13,101 nt of DNA from SKZT01 sp964478625 (GCA_964478625.1 CAYZJH010000092.1:1-13101), one strand, 5' to 3'. Shown: positions 5,445 to 13,101, counted from the stretch's first letter. A program made the numbers and translations. The notes: generated by a model not told the origin, from the sequence alone.

Positions 5445-5977
5445 GGATTCATCGGCGATTAATAGACTGCCGCATTGATCGGAAAAGACGCCTGCATGGG
5501 TCGGCTCTGCCTGCCTATCCGAATTTTTCCAGTGTATTTGGTTTTCTGCCGGATGCAGATCACAGGGGCCGTTTTGTTGTTTATCCGGTGGGGCCATATG
5601 ATCCAACACCGGCATATCTTCGGCAAACCACCAATTTACCGATTTTCGTACAAGCGGGGCATGCTTTGACTTATCGATTTTATGCCGGTAATTTTGCTCG
5701 GTGCTGGCAAAGATGACCACATCGCTTTCCTTTTGCCTGGTCATCCTTTAAACGCTCTCATGCTGCCGCCGGCTGACATGATGATGACACTGCAAGTGAT
5801 TTAACCATGTCGGTTTAGTGATGGGACTGCCCGAAAATTTTACTACCGTCATCAGCATGCTCTATGGCAGGATGCTGATTGGCTTGGTTGGCATGTGAAA
5901 AAATATGTCAGCAAAAACACATTCATGATTTTTTTGCAGCGTTTCTGTTGTCCACTCATGATCATGTTGTCTCCGCT
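5445..5977 (+). pseudogene. Possible remnants of a membrane-protein gene; no intact gene
   Basis: No intact gene fits this 533-base gap. On the + strand one frame runs from 5475 through 'RLCLPIRIFPVYLVFC' and 'QITGAVLLFIRW' to a TGA at 5667. It continues in the same frame with 'MPVILLGAGKDDHIAFLLPG' up to TAA at 5801. A different frame then shows 'MGLPENFTTVISMLYGRMLI' (5821-5880), ending at 5896. These hydrophobic, protein-like pieces with stops and a frame change suggest a decayed gene, perhaps once co-transcribed with the DUF3179 gene. I cannot name the family. Simple noncoding spacer remains a fair alternative. Confidence 0.3.
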
Positions 5978-6685
5978 CTATTTGCCGGAATAGGAATTAT
6001 AATCTTTTAGGGTAATTACCCATGAAGCAACCATATAATATGCGGGAAAAACCAGAGAGATCATGGTCCAGAAAAATTCATCAACTATCCCGACAATAAT
6101 TAACAGAACGATAAGTGACCATATTGCCACGAGTAAAACCGATAACTTTGATAGCGGTCCCGGCATGGAAGGATACAAATATTTTACCGGAATAAACGTC
6201 AGAATAGAAAACACGAGTATAATAACAAAGGAAAACCATACTTCTGGCTTAAGGAAGAAGAAATAAAAAGCTATTACATTCCAATAGGAAGGAAATCCCA
6301 AAAAGCAGCCATCCTCGGTTTTTGCATTGGTTTGTGAAAAACCGTACGCACTCGCCATCAATGGAACTATTAATATCCATGCAATGTTACCCGGAAAAAG
6401 ATCGCTTCGCCAAATAAATAATAACGGAATGCTTGTGTATGTATGGAAATCGATAATATCGTCAAGTCGCCGACCGTCGATTGTCGGAACTACCTCCTTC
6501 ACGCGCGCCAGACGTGCAAAGTATCCGTCACTTGCATCTATTGCCATGGCAATGAATAAAAGCATAAGAGAATTACGAAGATTTTCTTCTCCGCCGATTA
6601 CAATTAATACAGTACTCAGTGCGGCGGCGGCGAGGCCGAGGGCGGTATAACAATGTACACACCAGGCAAGAATCTTCTGTAACAT
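5978..6685 (-). CDS. pcs: Phosphatidylcholine synthase-like CDP-alcohol phosphotransferase
   Basis: This 235-residue integral membrane enzyme has the CDP-alcohol phosphotransferase motif: Asp50, Asp53-Gly54, Ala57-Arg58, Gly71, Asp75 and Asp79. The spacing between AR and G is 12 rather than the usual 8. This spacing and the text 'RVKEVVPTIDG' resemble bacterial phosphatidylcholine synthase (Pcs), which has 'QVKEVLP' there. The 'GFPSYWNVIAFYFF' and 'LTFIPVKYLYP' segments and 'LVAIWSL' also match Pcs. Pcs condenses CDP-diacylglycerol with choline to give phosphatidylcholine and CMP. About seven membrane helices are visible. The frame extends upstream to a TTG at 6763, but the ATG at 6685 gives the family length; both have weak ribosome-binding sites. 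Transcribed alone. Substrate specificity is inferred from memory of the family and not proven. Confidence 0.82.
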   Translation of the reverse strand: MLQKILAWCVHCYTALGLAAAALSTVLIVIGGEENLRNSLMLLFIAMAIDASDGYFARLARVKEVVPTIDGRRLDDIIDFHTYTSIPLLFIWRSDLFPGNIAWILIVPLMASAYGFSQTNAKTEDGCFLGFPSYWNVIAFYFFFLKPEVWFSFVIILVFSILTFIPVKYLYPSMPGPLSKLSVLLVAIWSLIVLLIIVGIVDEFFWTMISLVFPAYYMVASWVITLKDYNSYSGK

Positions 6686-7298
6686 CAGAATAATTTTTCT
6701 TAATATTTGAAGGATTGCAAATGCAATGTCTAAAAAATTAACACCTTGTAGAGAATTGCACAAGTATTATCTACCGGATGCCGATTTTTACAGTTTCCGA
6801 AACTTCCTAATCCACAAATTGCATCCTGACCGCTGCTGATTAAAGTGCCTGGTTCAGCCGATCCTGTCGTTACGGTTTCCCCGCCTTGTATAAGCGCTTC
6901 TTGTTGTTCAAACAATTGTTCCGGCCGGGTGACACCAGGAAATTGAGGATATGGGAGGCAGCTGACCCGATGCTCCTTCCACAGCTTATCAAAAAATGCA
7001 TGGCCATCGCCGTGATGATATTTTTTTCAGTGCTCTGTTTGCACCGATGTTGGATTAAAATTTGCCCGGAACAATTGGAAAGAAAATTTGATTATTAAAT
7101 CCAAACGGTGGGAGTTTCTGAATTAGGGCGGTTTTCTTCGGTAAGATATCCGGTTTCGAACGAGACACCCCTTGATTTTGACCTTAACTTATTTGCAGGT
7201 TTGGGCATGGATGGCTGTCTGGGAGGAAACCCTTTTAATAAGGTTGGGTTATGTGTTAATATGTCGTTTGCGATGAGCTAATTCAGGGAGGTATTTGA
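6686..7298. other. Divergent intergenic region, no supported gene
   Basis: This gap separates pcs (-) from the J-domain gene (+). Short open frames exist at 6730-6915 (-) and 6886-7098 (+). Neither has a ribosome-binding site, family resemblance or coherent composition, so both are left out. Promoters for both flanking genes must lie here; a TTGACC at about 7178 is a possible -35 for the rightward gene, but no convincing -10 follows at the right distance. The last bases carry a strong AGGGAGGT ribosome-binding site for the gene at 7299. Confidence 0.5.
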
Positions 7299-8321
7299 AT
7301 GTATCTGGCCCAAAAAAGAATCAAAAATACGCTGCACTATTTTATCCGGCAAGCGGTCAAGAAAGATCATGAACACGTTCAGAGCGAGGTGGTTGTTGAT
7401 CTTGGCACTGATCCTTCAGAATATATCATCTATCCCGGAAGGCATGCCTTTTATATCGATGAAAAAATCCAGGAACAGATAGAAGAAATGGGGATTGAAA
7501 CAACACAGGATGAGTTGGAGGAAATTTTCTGGCCGTTTTTAAGACCTGATATTAAGCAGGCCCTGGAACCGTTTCGGAGTCGTGGAAATGATAGAAAAAG
7601 GGTTAAAATGACCTCCTTTCAAGAAGAAAATCTTCGGGCTGAGACCCATATCTTTGATAAGCGGCGGATGCACTACCTTAAATTCGGAAGAATGAATCAG
7701 GGGTATGTCGGGCAAATGTCCGGAAAGCTCTTAAGGGATTTGGAAGGAAAATCAAGGGATGAGATCGAGCAGTATTTCTGGAGAACCGAGAGCCGGATTT
7801 TAAAAAGTTATGAGCTTAAAACCTATGTTTATGTTGTTTTTGATCTCCAGCGATTTTTTACATCACCTTATGCCAAGAGTGATCCCGATCTGATTGATGA
7901 AGACTCCCTGGATGAATATTTTCTGAATGAACTTTGCCGCCTGAACAGGTCTGATAATTTCTGGGCGGGGGAATTGCACGATGAATCCCTTCACGACTAC
8001 CTGATCCGTTATCTGGTTATGTTTTTTGACAATGATTTTACCCAAAGAGATCTTGCGAGTGATTTTTTCAGGGATTTTGTGAACCAGCATAAGTCGTTCA
8101 GGGGATATCCGCAAAAAATAACCGTAGGTATTGAAGAGGCCGGCACAATTTTTGAGGTATCACAGGAGATGTTAAATACGATTTCCAAAACCGAACTCAT
8201 ACGGCTTTATCGACGTATGGCTCAAAAACATCATCCTGATTTAGGCGGCGAGCATGAAAAATTCATACGGTTGACCGAGGCATTCCAGTCTGTCATGCGT
8301 AAACGGAGGTTTAGCGCATAA
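7299..8321 (+). CDS. J-domain protein with a long uncharacterised N-terminal region
   Basis: The 340-residue protein ends in a J-domain-like helical hairpin. 'SKTELIRLYRRMAQKHHPDL' carries the HPD tripeptide at residues 312-314, followed by 'GGEHEKFIRLTEAFQSVMRK'. J-domains stimulate Hsp70 (DnaK) ATP hydrolysis, so the protein probably delivers a client or complex to DnaK. The first 280 residues are acidic, rich in aromatics and not recognised, with no Gly/Phe region or zinc-finger domain; it is therefore a class C-like J-protein rather than DnaJ or CbpA. No signal peptide or membrane segment is seen. The start is well supported by AGGGAGGT seven bases upstream. Its last 11 bases overlap the end of the convergent gene at 8311. 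Confidence 0.85.
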   Translation: MYLAQKRIKNTLHYFIRQAVKKDHEHVQSEVVVDLGTDPSEYIIYPGRHAFYIDEKIQEQIEEMGIETTQDELEEIFWPFLRPDIKQALEPFRSRGNDRKRVKMTSFQEENLRAETHIFDKRRMHYLKFGRMNQGYVGQMSGKLLRDLEGKSRDEIEQYFWRTESRILKSYELKTYVYVVFDLQRFFTSPYAKSDPDLIDEDSLDEYFLNELCRLNRSDNFWAGELHDESLHDYLIRYLVMFFDNDFTQRDLASDFFRDFVNQHKSFRGYPQKITVGIEEAGTIFEVSQEMLNTISKTELIRLYRRMAQKHHPDLGGEHEKFIRLTEAFQSVMRKRRFSA

Positions 8322-9336
8322 AATGAAAAAGTGTTTCCTTGGCTTCGTCAAGGCCAGGCAATATGTCGAAATGACGAAGCTGCAATTTCAGCTCTTCTGC
8401 TATGGGCTGGAGAAGTGCATATAGCAAGGCGGACCTCACCCTGATTTCAAGGGGCAAAATACCGGTTTTGGCAAACTGATGAACCAAAACGCCCGGTACT
8501 TTTCCCCACATATCTTCCAGGGACGGATCCGCCAGAAAAGTCTCATGCCCCACAACCATACTGCTTTTGGAATCTACAACCATGAGCATATAGGGAAGAG
8601 ACGGTCTTTGATTTTTTTTTCCGATTTTTGCAGGAAAGATAAAAAAATCAATTTCAAAGATCATATTGGTATGTTTCACTTTTCTTAAAGCTTCCAGATC
8701 CCTTTTGTCTATCATAATAGGGATGGGTTCCGGGTCCGGAGGTTGGATTTCCAGTATCTTATCTTCCCAAATGATAGAGTTTCCTTTTTTGACAGGAACA
8801 CGTATCAGATACATGTCACCGTCAAGATCCAATAAATATTCGTCCTCTTCAAAACGGCGGGCGACATCAATAACTTGCTCCAAGGCATATATCAGAAAGC
8901 GGGCCTCATTTCCGCTGAGGTACCATGGGAGATATCCGGGACGAAAGCTTCGGAATCGAGGCCAGGCTTTTTTACCTCTGAATTTTAAATCCAGTTGTCT
9001 GATGGGGGCATAGTCAGTTTTATCCAAAATATCCCGGTTTTCAAAGGAAACCTGCAATTGTGGTATTTCCATAATCTGTTCCGGAAAACCATAATCCGGT
9101 GCATCATGGAAATCCCAGAAATCATAAAGTGCTTTAGGTCCCAGGTATAAAGATATGGCAAAATGCATGCCTTCCCTTCCCATAATACTGACAAAACCCA
9201 ACTCTCCTGTCTCCGGATTTTTTACCCCAAAAACATCGGCTTCGCTCATCAGATTCCATGGTGCAATCTCCAGGGTTTTCCCTGCAAGTCCAAAAAGTTC
9301 TCTCCATTCCTCCAGAAGCGGTTGTTGTTCCGCCAT
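8311..9336 (-). CDS. DUF7309/DUF6930-type two-domain protein
   Basis: The 341-residue soluble protein appears to have two conserved parts. The N-terminal part (about 8-175), with 'WRELFGLAGKTLEIAPW', 'DVFGVKNPETGELGFVSIMG' and 'FAISLYLGPKAL', resembles the domain I remember as DUF7309. The C-terminal part (about 210-325), with 'RDLEALRKV', 'PYMLMVVDSKSSMVVGHETF' and 'LPLEIRVRSALLYALLQPIA', resembles DUF6930. The two are often fused; no biochemical function is known to me. The 'MVVDSKSSMVVGH' segment looks like an RNase H-like or transposase-derived strand pattern, but this is only an impression. AGGAAA six bases upstream supports the ATG. It converges with the J-domain gene, with an 11-base overlap of the two 3' ends. 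Confidence 0.75.
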   Translation of the reverse strand: MAEQQPLLEEWRELFGLAGKTLEIAPWNLMSEADVFGVKNPETGELGFVSIMGREGMHFAISLYLGPKALYDFWDFHDAPDYGFPEQIMEIPQLQVSFENRDILDKTDYAPIRQLDLKFRGKKAWPRFRSFRPGYLPWYLSGNEARFLIYALEQVIDVARRFEEDEYLLDLDGDMYLIRVPVKKGNSIIWEDKILEIQPPDPEPIPIMIDKRDLEALRKVKHTNMIFEIDFFIFPAKIGKKNQRPSLPYMLMVVDSKSSMVVGHETFLADPSLEDMWGKVPGVLVHQFAKTGILPLEIRVRSALLYALLQPIAEELKLQLRHFDILPGLDEAKETLFHFMR

Positions 9337-9417
9337 AGCCGGTTTCCTTTCCTGTCAACGATAACTTGATATTTTAACCCAATTTGAATCATTTGTTTTT
9401 GCAAAAGCTGTTGGCGT

Positions 9418-9532
9418 CATACCAGCGGAGCCAGTATCAGGCCTGAATCGGAAGCCGGGTATCCTATTTGATGGTTTAGCCTCATGGATGGTGCCTGATG
9501 GTTTCACCTGGTGATCGGAATTCGCTGGTATG
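9418..9532. repeat. Intergenic inverted-repeat element, REP/MITE-like
   Basis: A perfect 10-bp inverted repeat (CATACCAGCG 9418-9427; CGCTGGTATG 9523-9532) brackets about 95 bases that include the 10-bp palindrome TCAGGCCTGA (9437-9446). A minus-strand frame across it encodes 'PDTGSAGMT' and 'AGIPANSD', the kind of pseudo-peptide that REP-like intergenic repeats often produce. No transposase or clear target-site duplication was found. It lies between the ends of the PrkA operon and the start of the DUF6930-type gene. Confidence 0.5.
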
Positions 9533-9601
9533 CCGGCAGTTCGCAGTAAAATCATTCGGTTCAGGTTTGTAAATTCCTTTTAAGGCTTTTTCATTGCAGG
9601 G

Positions 9602-10042
9602 CTACCCAGTTTTCCAGGCAATCGTGTAGGATAAATGGTATCCATCAGTGTCCGGCAAACCTCTGACCCAAAGTTTGTAAACCCCGGTTTCAGAAACCGG
9701 GATTAGGATTCGGCCGTTATCTGATTGTTTCAACCGGGCTTGACCGATCGGAGGTGCATTGGGTGCAGCCCACAGATTTTGCAGATGAATGTATAAACTC
9801 CCTTTATCAATCCGGACTTCATAATCGATCGTGAGCGTTTGCTTTTTGCGGATCAACATTCGCTTGGAGCCGAATGAACGGCCTTCGGATGTTAAGAAAC
9901 CTTTCGAAAAGCTGATGGTTTTGGACTCATACCCTCGATTGATCAGGCCCGAGAAGGTCAAAACTATTAATAAGGCAACTGCCAGCCCCCCGAATACAAA
10001 CTTTTTGGAGGTAACAGATTTTTTAACTGGTGGAAAAATCAA
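9602..10042 (-). CDS. Single-pass membrane protein coupled to prkA
   Basis: A 146-residue protein with a basic N-terminus, one hydrophobic segment (about 15-34, 'FVFGGLAVALLIVLTFSGLI') and an outside domain of about 110 residues. That domain is rich in beta strands ('KQTLTIDYEVRIDKGSLYIH', 'TGVYKLWVRGL', 'GYHLSYTIAW'), resembling a small beta-sandwich. No family is recognised. The frame is open further upstream inside prkA (ATG at 10126), but the best start is TTG at 10042. It overlaps the prkA stop as TTGA and has AGAGG six bases before it, a classic translational-coupling layout. The protein would thus be made together with PrkA. A membrane role linked to the PrkA/SpoVR stress system is inferred from position only. 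Confidence 0.72.
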   Translation of the reverse strand: MIFPPVKKSVTSKKFVFGGLAVALLIVLTFSGLINRGYESKTISFSKGFLTSEGRSFGSKRMLIRKKQTLTIDYEVRIDKGSLYIHLQNLWAAPNAPPIGQARLKQSDNGRILIPVSETGVYKLWVRGLPDTDGYHLSYTIAWKTG

Positions 10043-12363
10043 GCAAACCTCTTTGCCAGGTCGTTGTCTATAACATAAATGCAAACCTCCTTGGCCCCTC
10101 TGGAGGTATATCGTGCTTTGGAACAAAGATTTTTCATCAGGAATGTGACATCATCCCGAATGCGGCGGTCATAGGTTTTGAAAGACTCTTCTCCGTAATC
10201 TTTAATGGCTTTGCGGAAATTTTCATTTTCAAGAAACGGATCGAGTACCTTCTCTTTTAAATTATGGACATAACGCTCGTGAAGTGATTCAAAAAGGCTT
10301 GTCTTTTCGATGGGTCTGTTTTCGAGAATCATTTCCTGGGTGAGCGTTTTTGAGGTATATTGTTTCTGGGTATCTCTTCGAAATTCTTTGCGTGCACTGG
10401 GGGGAACTTTGTTGCCCATAAAACGCCTTTCGATTTCATTGAAAAAGGCCTCGGTAATTTCTAATTTTTGACCGGTGTAAGTGCATATTTCCGTGGTATC
10501 CGGCTCAAAATTGACCGCAAACATATAATTCAAAATATCCCGGGAAATTTGCTCTTCATTATAATAATAGAGGCATTCTTTGACTTCCTGCAAAATGGTA
10601 TAGTCGTACATGCGAAGCAGCGATTCCATAAAACCGGTGGGAATCATCTGGTTTAAATCCGCGCGGGTTTTTGTAAAAAAATCACATAGAATGGACATAT
10701 TGATCAGACGGTCTTCCCGGGCAAAGTTTGAATAAAATTCGTTGAATATTTTAATGGAATCACGCCCGGAAAATCCTTTGGTTCCTTCCAACTTTGATTC
10801 TCCGATAATTTTTCTTCGTCGCTTGGCTGTAAACCGTTTCAGGTCCGCTTCGCTGAGCCAGCGAGGAATATGTCCTGTATAGATTTCCATTTTTAAAAGC
10901 TGAAGGTTTTCATCACAGTATTGACGGTAGTTTGAAGGATTTTCGATCCATTCCAGCATTGCATCGGACCGGACCATCAGACGGCTGGAGATGATCACCC
11001 GCGCGAAGTTGTGAAGAACCCTGGGAAGAAAACTATTGTCGATATGTTTACCGAAAATGTTACGATAAATTTCAACTTCGGTATTCAAATCGAGGACATA
11101 GGGAATATTGATGTATTCGATCCGGTCTGAAAAAGAGGGGAACCCCTGAATATTTTTTTTGTCCTCCGGATTCATCAGTGCAAAAAAGAGGGAATTGACG
11201 TTTTCTTCAGTATCTTCCACTTTGTGGATGCCTTCACTGATGATGTTGTGCAATTCCATGAGACGATCCGTGTTATGGGATTTGATATCCATGAGCGCGT
11301 AAATGCCGTTGTTGGTTTTGGCATATCTTGAAAAAATGTATTTGACCAGGTTGCTATCCTTTAAAAGGGCGTTGATCCGCTGCTGGAGCATGGGATTGAA
11401 TAAAACGGTCTGACGCATGGGCTTGTCTCCGGGATTGTAAACACTGATTCCTTCGCCAAGACGGCGTGAAAATCGATAAGGACGCGCATAAATCATTCCG
11501 AATACTTTTTGGGGACTTTGAAGCCGTTTGAGAAGGGCTGCATAAATGGATATACAAATGGTGCAAGGTGTTTCGCGGAAAACCCAGTCATACTCTTTGT
11601 CATTGAAAATCCGGTACTTGGTTTCATCATTTTCCAGAAGATCGTCAAGAAAACGCCTCCGAAACTCTTTGGGAACCATTAATATGGGATGATCATGGCT
11701 GGGACAGGGAACATCGATAAAATTACCGTTCATGAAAAGATCATATTTAGAAGCTTTATGGTTGGGTTTGGAATGTGGCTGGTCAGGATTGATCGCCTGG
11801 TCGCATAATTCCGGTTCTTCCGGCTCAAGATAATCGAACATGTAATATGGACTTTCGGAAATCGTTTCCTGGGTGCCGTCACCCAGCATTTTCCGATCCA
11901 GTCGCCAGAGAACTTCATAGCGGGAGCCTTCTTCCGTGTTTGCATATTCTTCAAACTTGAGCAGGAGATTGTTTAAAAAAGTACTTTTTCCGCATCCGTG
12001 CGGGCCGTCGAAAATATAGATCTTGTTTTGCTGGGCCCCGCGTTTAAATGATTCCACATGGCTGATGAATCGGTTGGCAAACACACGATCGGCAAAAAAA
12101 GGATGGTCTGCTCCCTCCACTAGAAGTTTACTGCAATCATAATAGACAAAACTTATGGATTCAGGATCATTTGGGTATTCATCGTATCCTTCACCCACAT
12201 AGGCTTTAACCATGTCATGAAAAACCTGAAAGACATTTCGAATAATCCATGAAGGTTTTTCGGTCAGCTCTTTTAAAAACTGATTATAGGGAATGGGGAG
12301 TTCACATTCGTGCTGGCTCACTTCCTGATCCAGATTCTCCATTGCATGTTTTACACGATTCAT
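10039..12363 (-). CDS. prkA: PrkA-family serine protein kinase / AAA-type ATPase
   Basis: The 774-residue protein has a P-loop 'GPHGCGKST' at residues 120-128 followed by an AAA-type core: 'NGIYALMDIKSHN' (353-364), 'NSLFFALMNPED' (390-401, sensor-like) and 'DRIEYINIPYVLD' (413-425). The C-terminal part (about 500-770) carries 'FSGRDSIKIFNEF', resembling the GxSxRD region of the PrkA kinase-like domain. PrkA/YeaG proteins phosphorylate serine in vitro and act in stationary-phase, nitrogen-starvation or sporulation physiology, usually with SpoVR and a DUF444 protein. At 774 residues it is longer than the roughly 640 of E. coli YeaG; part of the excess is an insert after the P-loop (about 165-225, Pro/Glu/His-rich). 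It starts three bases after the spoVR stop, so it is in the same operon. No DUF444 gene is seen in the window. Confidence 0.88.
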   Translation of the reverse strand: MNRVKHAMENLDQEVSQHECELPIPYNQFLKELTEKPSWIIRNVFQVFHDMVKAYVGEGYDEYPNDPESISFVYYDCSKLLVEGADHPFFADRVFANRFISHVESFKRGAQQNKIYIFDGPHGCGKSTFLNNLLLKFEEYANTEEGSRYEVLWRLDRKMLGDGTQETISESPYYMFDYLEPEEPELCDQAINPDQPHSKPNHKASKYDLFMNGNFIDVPCPSHDHPILMVPKEFRRRFLDDLLENDETKYRIFNDKEYDWVFRETPCTICISIYAALLKRLQSPQKVFGMIYARPYRFSRRLGEGISVYNPGDKPMRQTVLFNPMLQQRINALLKDSNLVKYIFSRYAKTNNGIYALMDIKSHNTDRLMELHNIISEGIHKVEDTEENVNSLFFALMNPEDKKNIQGFPSFSDRIEYINIPYVLDLNTEVEIYRNIFGKHIDNSFLPRVLHNFARVIISSRLMVRSDAMLEWIENPSNYRQYCDENLQLLKMEIYTGHIPRWLSEADLKRFTAKRRRKIIGESKLEGTKGFSGRDSIKIFNEFYSNFAREDRLINMSILCDFFTKTRADLNQMIPTGFMESLLRMYDYTILQEVKECLYYYNEEQISRDILNYMFAVNFEPDTTEICTYTGQKLEITEAFFNEIERRFMGNKVPPSARKEFRRDTQKQYTSKTLTQEMILENRPIEKTSLFESLHERYVHNLKEKVLDPFLENENFRKAIKDYGEESFKTYDRRIRDDVTFLMKNLCSKARYTSRGAKEVCIYVIDNDLAKRFA

Positions 12364-12366
12364 ATG

Positions 12367-13101
12367 CTAAATCACCTTTTTGGAAAGTTTTCGTTTTTCC
12401 ATGGTGTATACCACGCGCTGCCAGGTAATCTCCGGTGCGGATTCTTCCTGCTCAGGCAATGGCGTCAAAGAAGGTAAAAGCCGACTCGGTTTAGGAATGC
12501 CGACAGAAACGACTTCACTGGTTTCCAGTTGCACAGGATAGCCCCACAAATATTCGATACCGAGTAAGGTGTTATGGATATACTCGGTAACCAGGGGTTT
12601 GCCTTCAAAATGGTGGTTGAGGTAAAGGTATTTACCCTTGCCCTTTTCAGAATCGATTTCAATGTGAGGAGGATGATACAGGGAATCAAACAGCATTTCT
12701 TTGTAATCCTTCAGTTTGCGACTTTTCACATAATATTCCCACACCATCCGTTGTTGGTCCAGACGTCTTCCTGCCACAAAGAGGTTGTTATTTTTCATAA
12801 AATCCTGGTCAACAAACGTATTGATGAAAAGAAAGTCTGAAAAATTCTCCCGGACCTTGAAAACCAGATCTTTTCCCTTTGCATGTTTTGCATCAAATTT
12901 TTTTCGTTCATATTCATCTGAAAGCATCTGAAAGGTGTAACTGTGTTTTCCCTTGTCCCCCAATTCTTCGATGTGATAAAAAAGCCGCATTCCCAGTGCG
13001 TAGGGGTTCAGTCCCACACGCGGAAGAGAGGTCACATAGGCATTTACCCTGGCAAAATCGACTTCGTGGCCGCTGATCCGGTCATCCTGCAAAAAAAGAA
13101 T
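12367..13101 (-). CDS. SpoVR family protein, C-terminal part (cut by window edge)
   Basis: The last 244 codons of a SpoVR/YcgB-family gene; the frame stays open to the window edge, so the start lies beyond it (family members are about 500 residues). Recognisable text includes 'SGHEVDFARVNAYV', 'VGLNPYALGMRLFYHIEELG', 'FKVRENFSDFLFINTFVDQD' and 'RLDQQRMVWEYYVKSRKLKD'. An internal TTG at 13092 could look like a start but sits inside conserved sequence. SpoVR is needed for spore cortex formation in Bacillus. In non-spore-formers it accompanies PrkA in stress physiology with unknown biochemistry. The stop is three bases before prkA, whose ribosome-binding site (AAGGTG) lies inside the last codons of this gene. 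Confidence 0.9.
   Translation of the reverse strand: MLFLQDDRISGHEVDFARVNAYVTSLPRVGLNPYALGMRLFYHIEELGDKGKHSYTFQMLSDEYERKKFDAKHAKGKDLVFKVRENFSDFLFINTFVDQDFMKNNNLFVAGRRLDQQRMVWEYYVKSRKLKDYKEMLFDSLYHPPHIEIDSEKGKGKYLYLNHHFEGKPLVTEYIHNTLLGIEYLWGYPVQLETSEVVSVGIPKPSRLLPSLTPLPEQEESAPEITWQRVVYTMEKRKLSKKVI

Noticed and set aside
5427..5744. A 105-codon minus-strand frame in the gap after the selenoprotein gene
   Set aside because: Its AAAGG is directly adjacent to the ATG, composition is unlike neighbouring proteins, and no domain is recognisable.
6686..6763. TTG at 6763 as the start of the Pcs-like enzyme
   Set aside because: It adds 26 residues not expected in the family and lacks a ribosome-binding site; ATG at 6685 matches the expected length, although its own ribosome-binding site is weak.
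6730..7098. Two short opposing frames between pcs and the J-domain gene
   Set aside because: Neither has a ribosome-binding site, a coherent hydropathy pattern or family resemblance.
9355..9555. A 66-codon minus-strand frame with 'AGIPANSD' and 'PDTGSAGMT'
   Set aside because: This is the typical translated signature of an intergenic repeat rather than a protein; the bracketing inverted repeats explain it.

Overview
The window reads as chromosomal DNA of a sulfate-reducer-like Desulfobacterota bacterium, probably near the Desulfobacterales. This is an inference from several things: moderate GC with AAA/GAA-rich codon use, an arsenosugar-type radical SAM/peroxidase-like pair, a probable selenocysteine gene, a PrkA-SpoVR pair, and C-rich/G-rich dispersed hairpin repeats. 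No rRNA, tRNA, CRISPR array, transposase or phage gene was seen.

Layout. 1-345 is a repeat-rich intergenic stretch with three tandem 31-bp units. 346-2953 (+) holds four genes: a small three-helix membrane protein, a YiiX/NlpC-P60-like papain-fold hydrolase, an AhpD-like CxxC protein, and an ArsS-type radical SAM enzyme. A strong hairpin terminator (2960-3000) closes this group against a convergent gene. 3011-5444 is the most interesting block. An ECF sigma factor and a small zinc-finger anti-sigma factor (+, 3733-4581) lie between two genes for exported proteins: a 140-residue protein (-, 3011-3433) and a DUF3179-like protein (+, 4797-5444). The latter has an in-frame UGA exactly where the family has the first Cys of its YCPLC motif, followed by a stable hairpin, so it is almost certainly a selenoprotein. 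Both exported genes have the same ECF-style promoter, TGTAAG-N16-CGAC, with an identical 10-nt -35 region. This suggests a compact sigma/anti-sigma regulon controlling an envelope selenoprotein and a partner.

5445-5977 has no intact gene but may hold remnants of a membrane-protein gene. 5978-6685 (-) is a phosphatidylcholine-synthase-like CDP-alcohol phosphotransferase. 7299-8321 (+) is a protein with a C-terminal J-domain; its 3' end overlaps by 11 nt that of a convergent two-domain protein (DUF7309/DUF6930-like; 8311-9336, -). A repeat-like element (9418-9532) follows.

The right end (-) is a tightly packed operon. It runs from the C-terminal half of SpoVR (cut by the window edge) to a long PrkA-type kinase/AAA protein, then a short single-pass membrane protein whose TTG start overlaps the prkA stop codon. 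PrkA and SpoVR are known companions in stationary-phase and nutrient-stress physiology; the small membrane protein may be an additional member.
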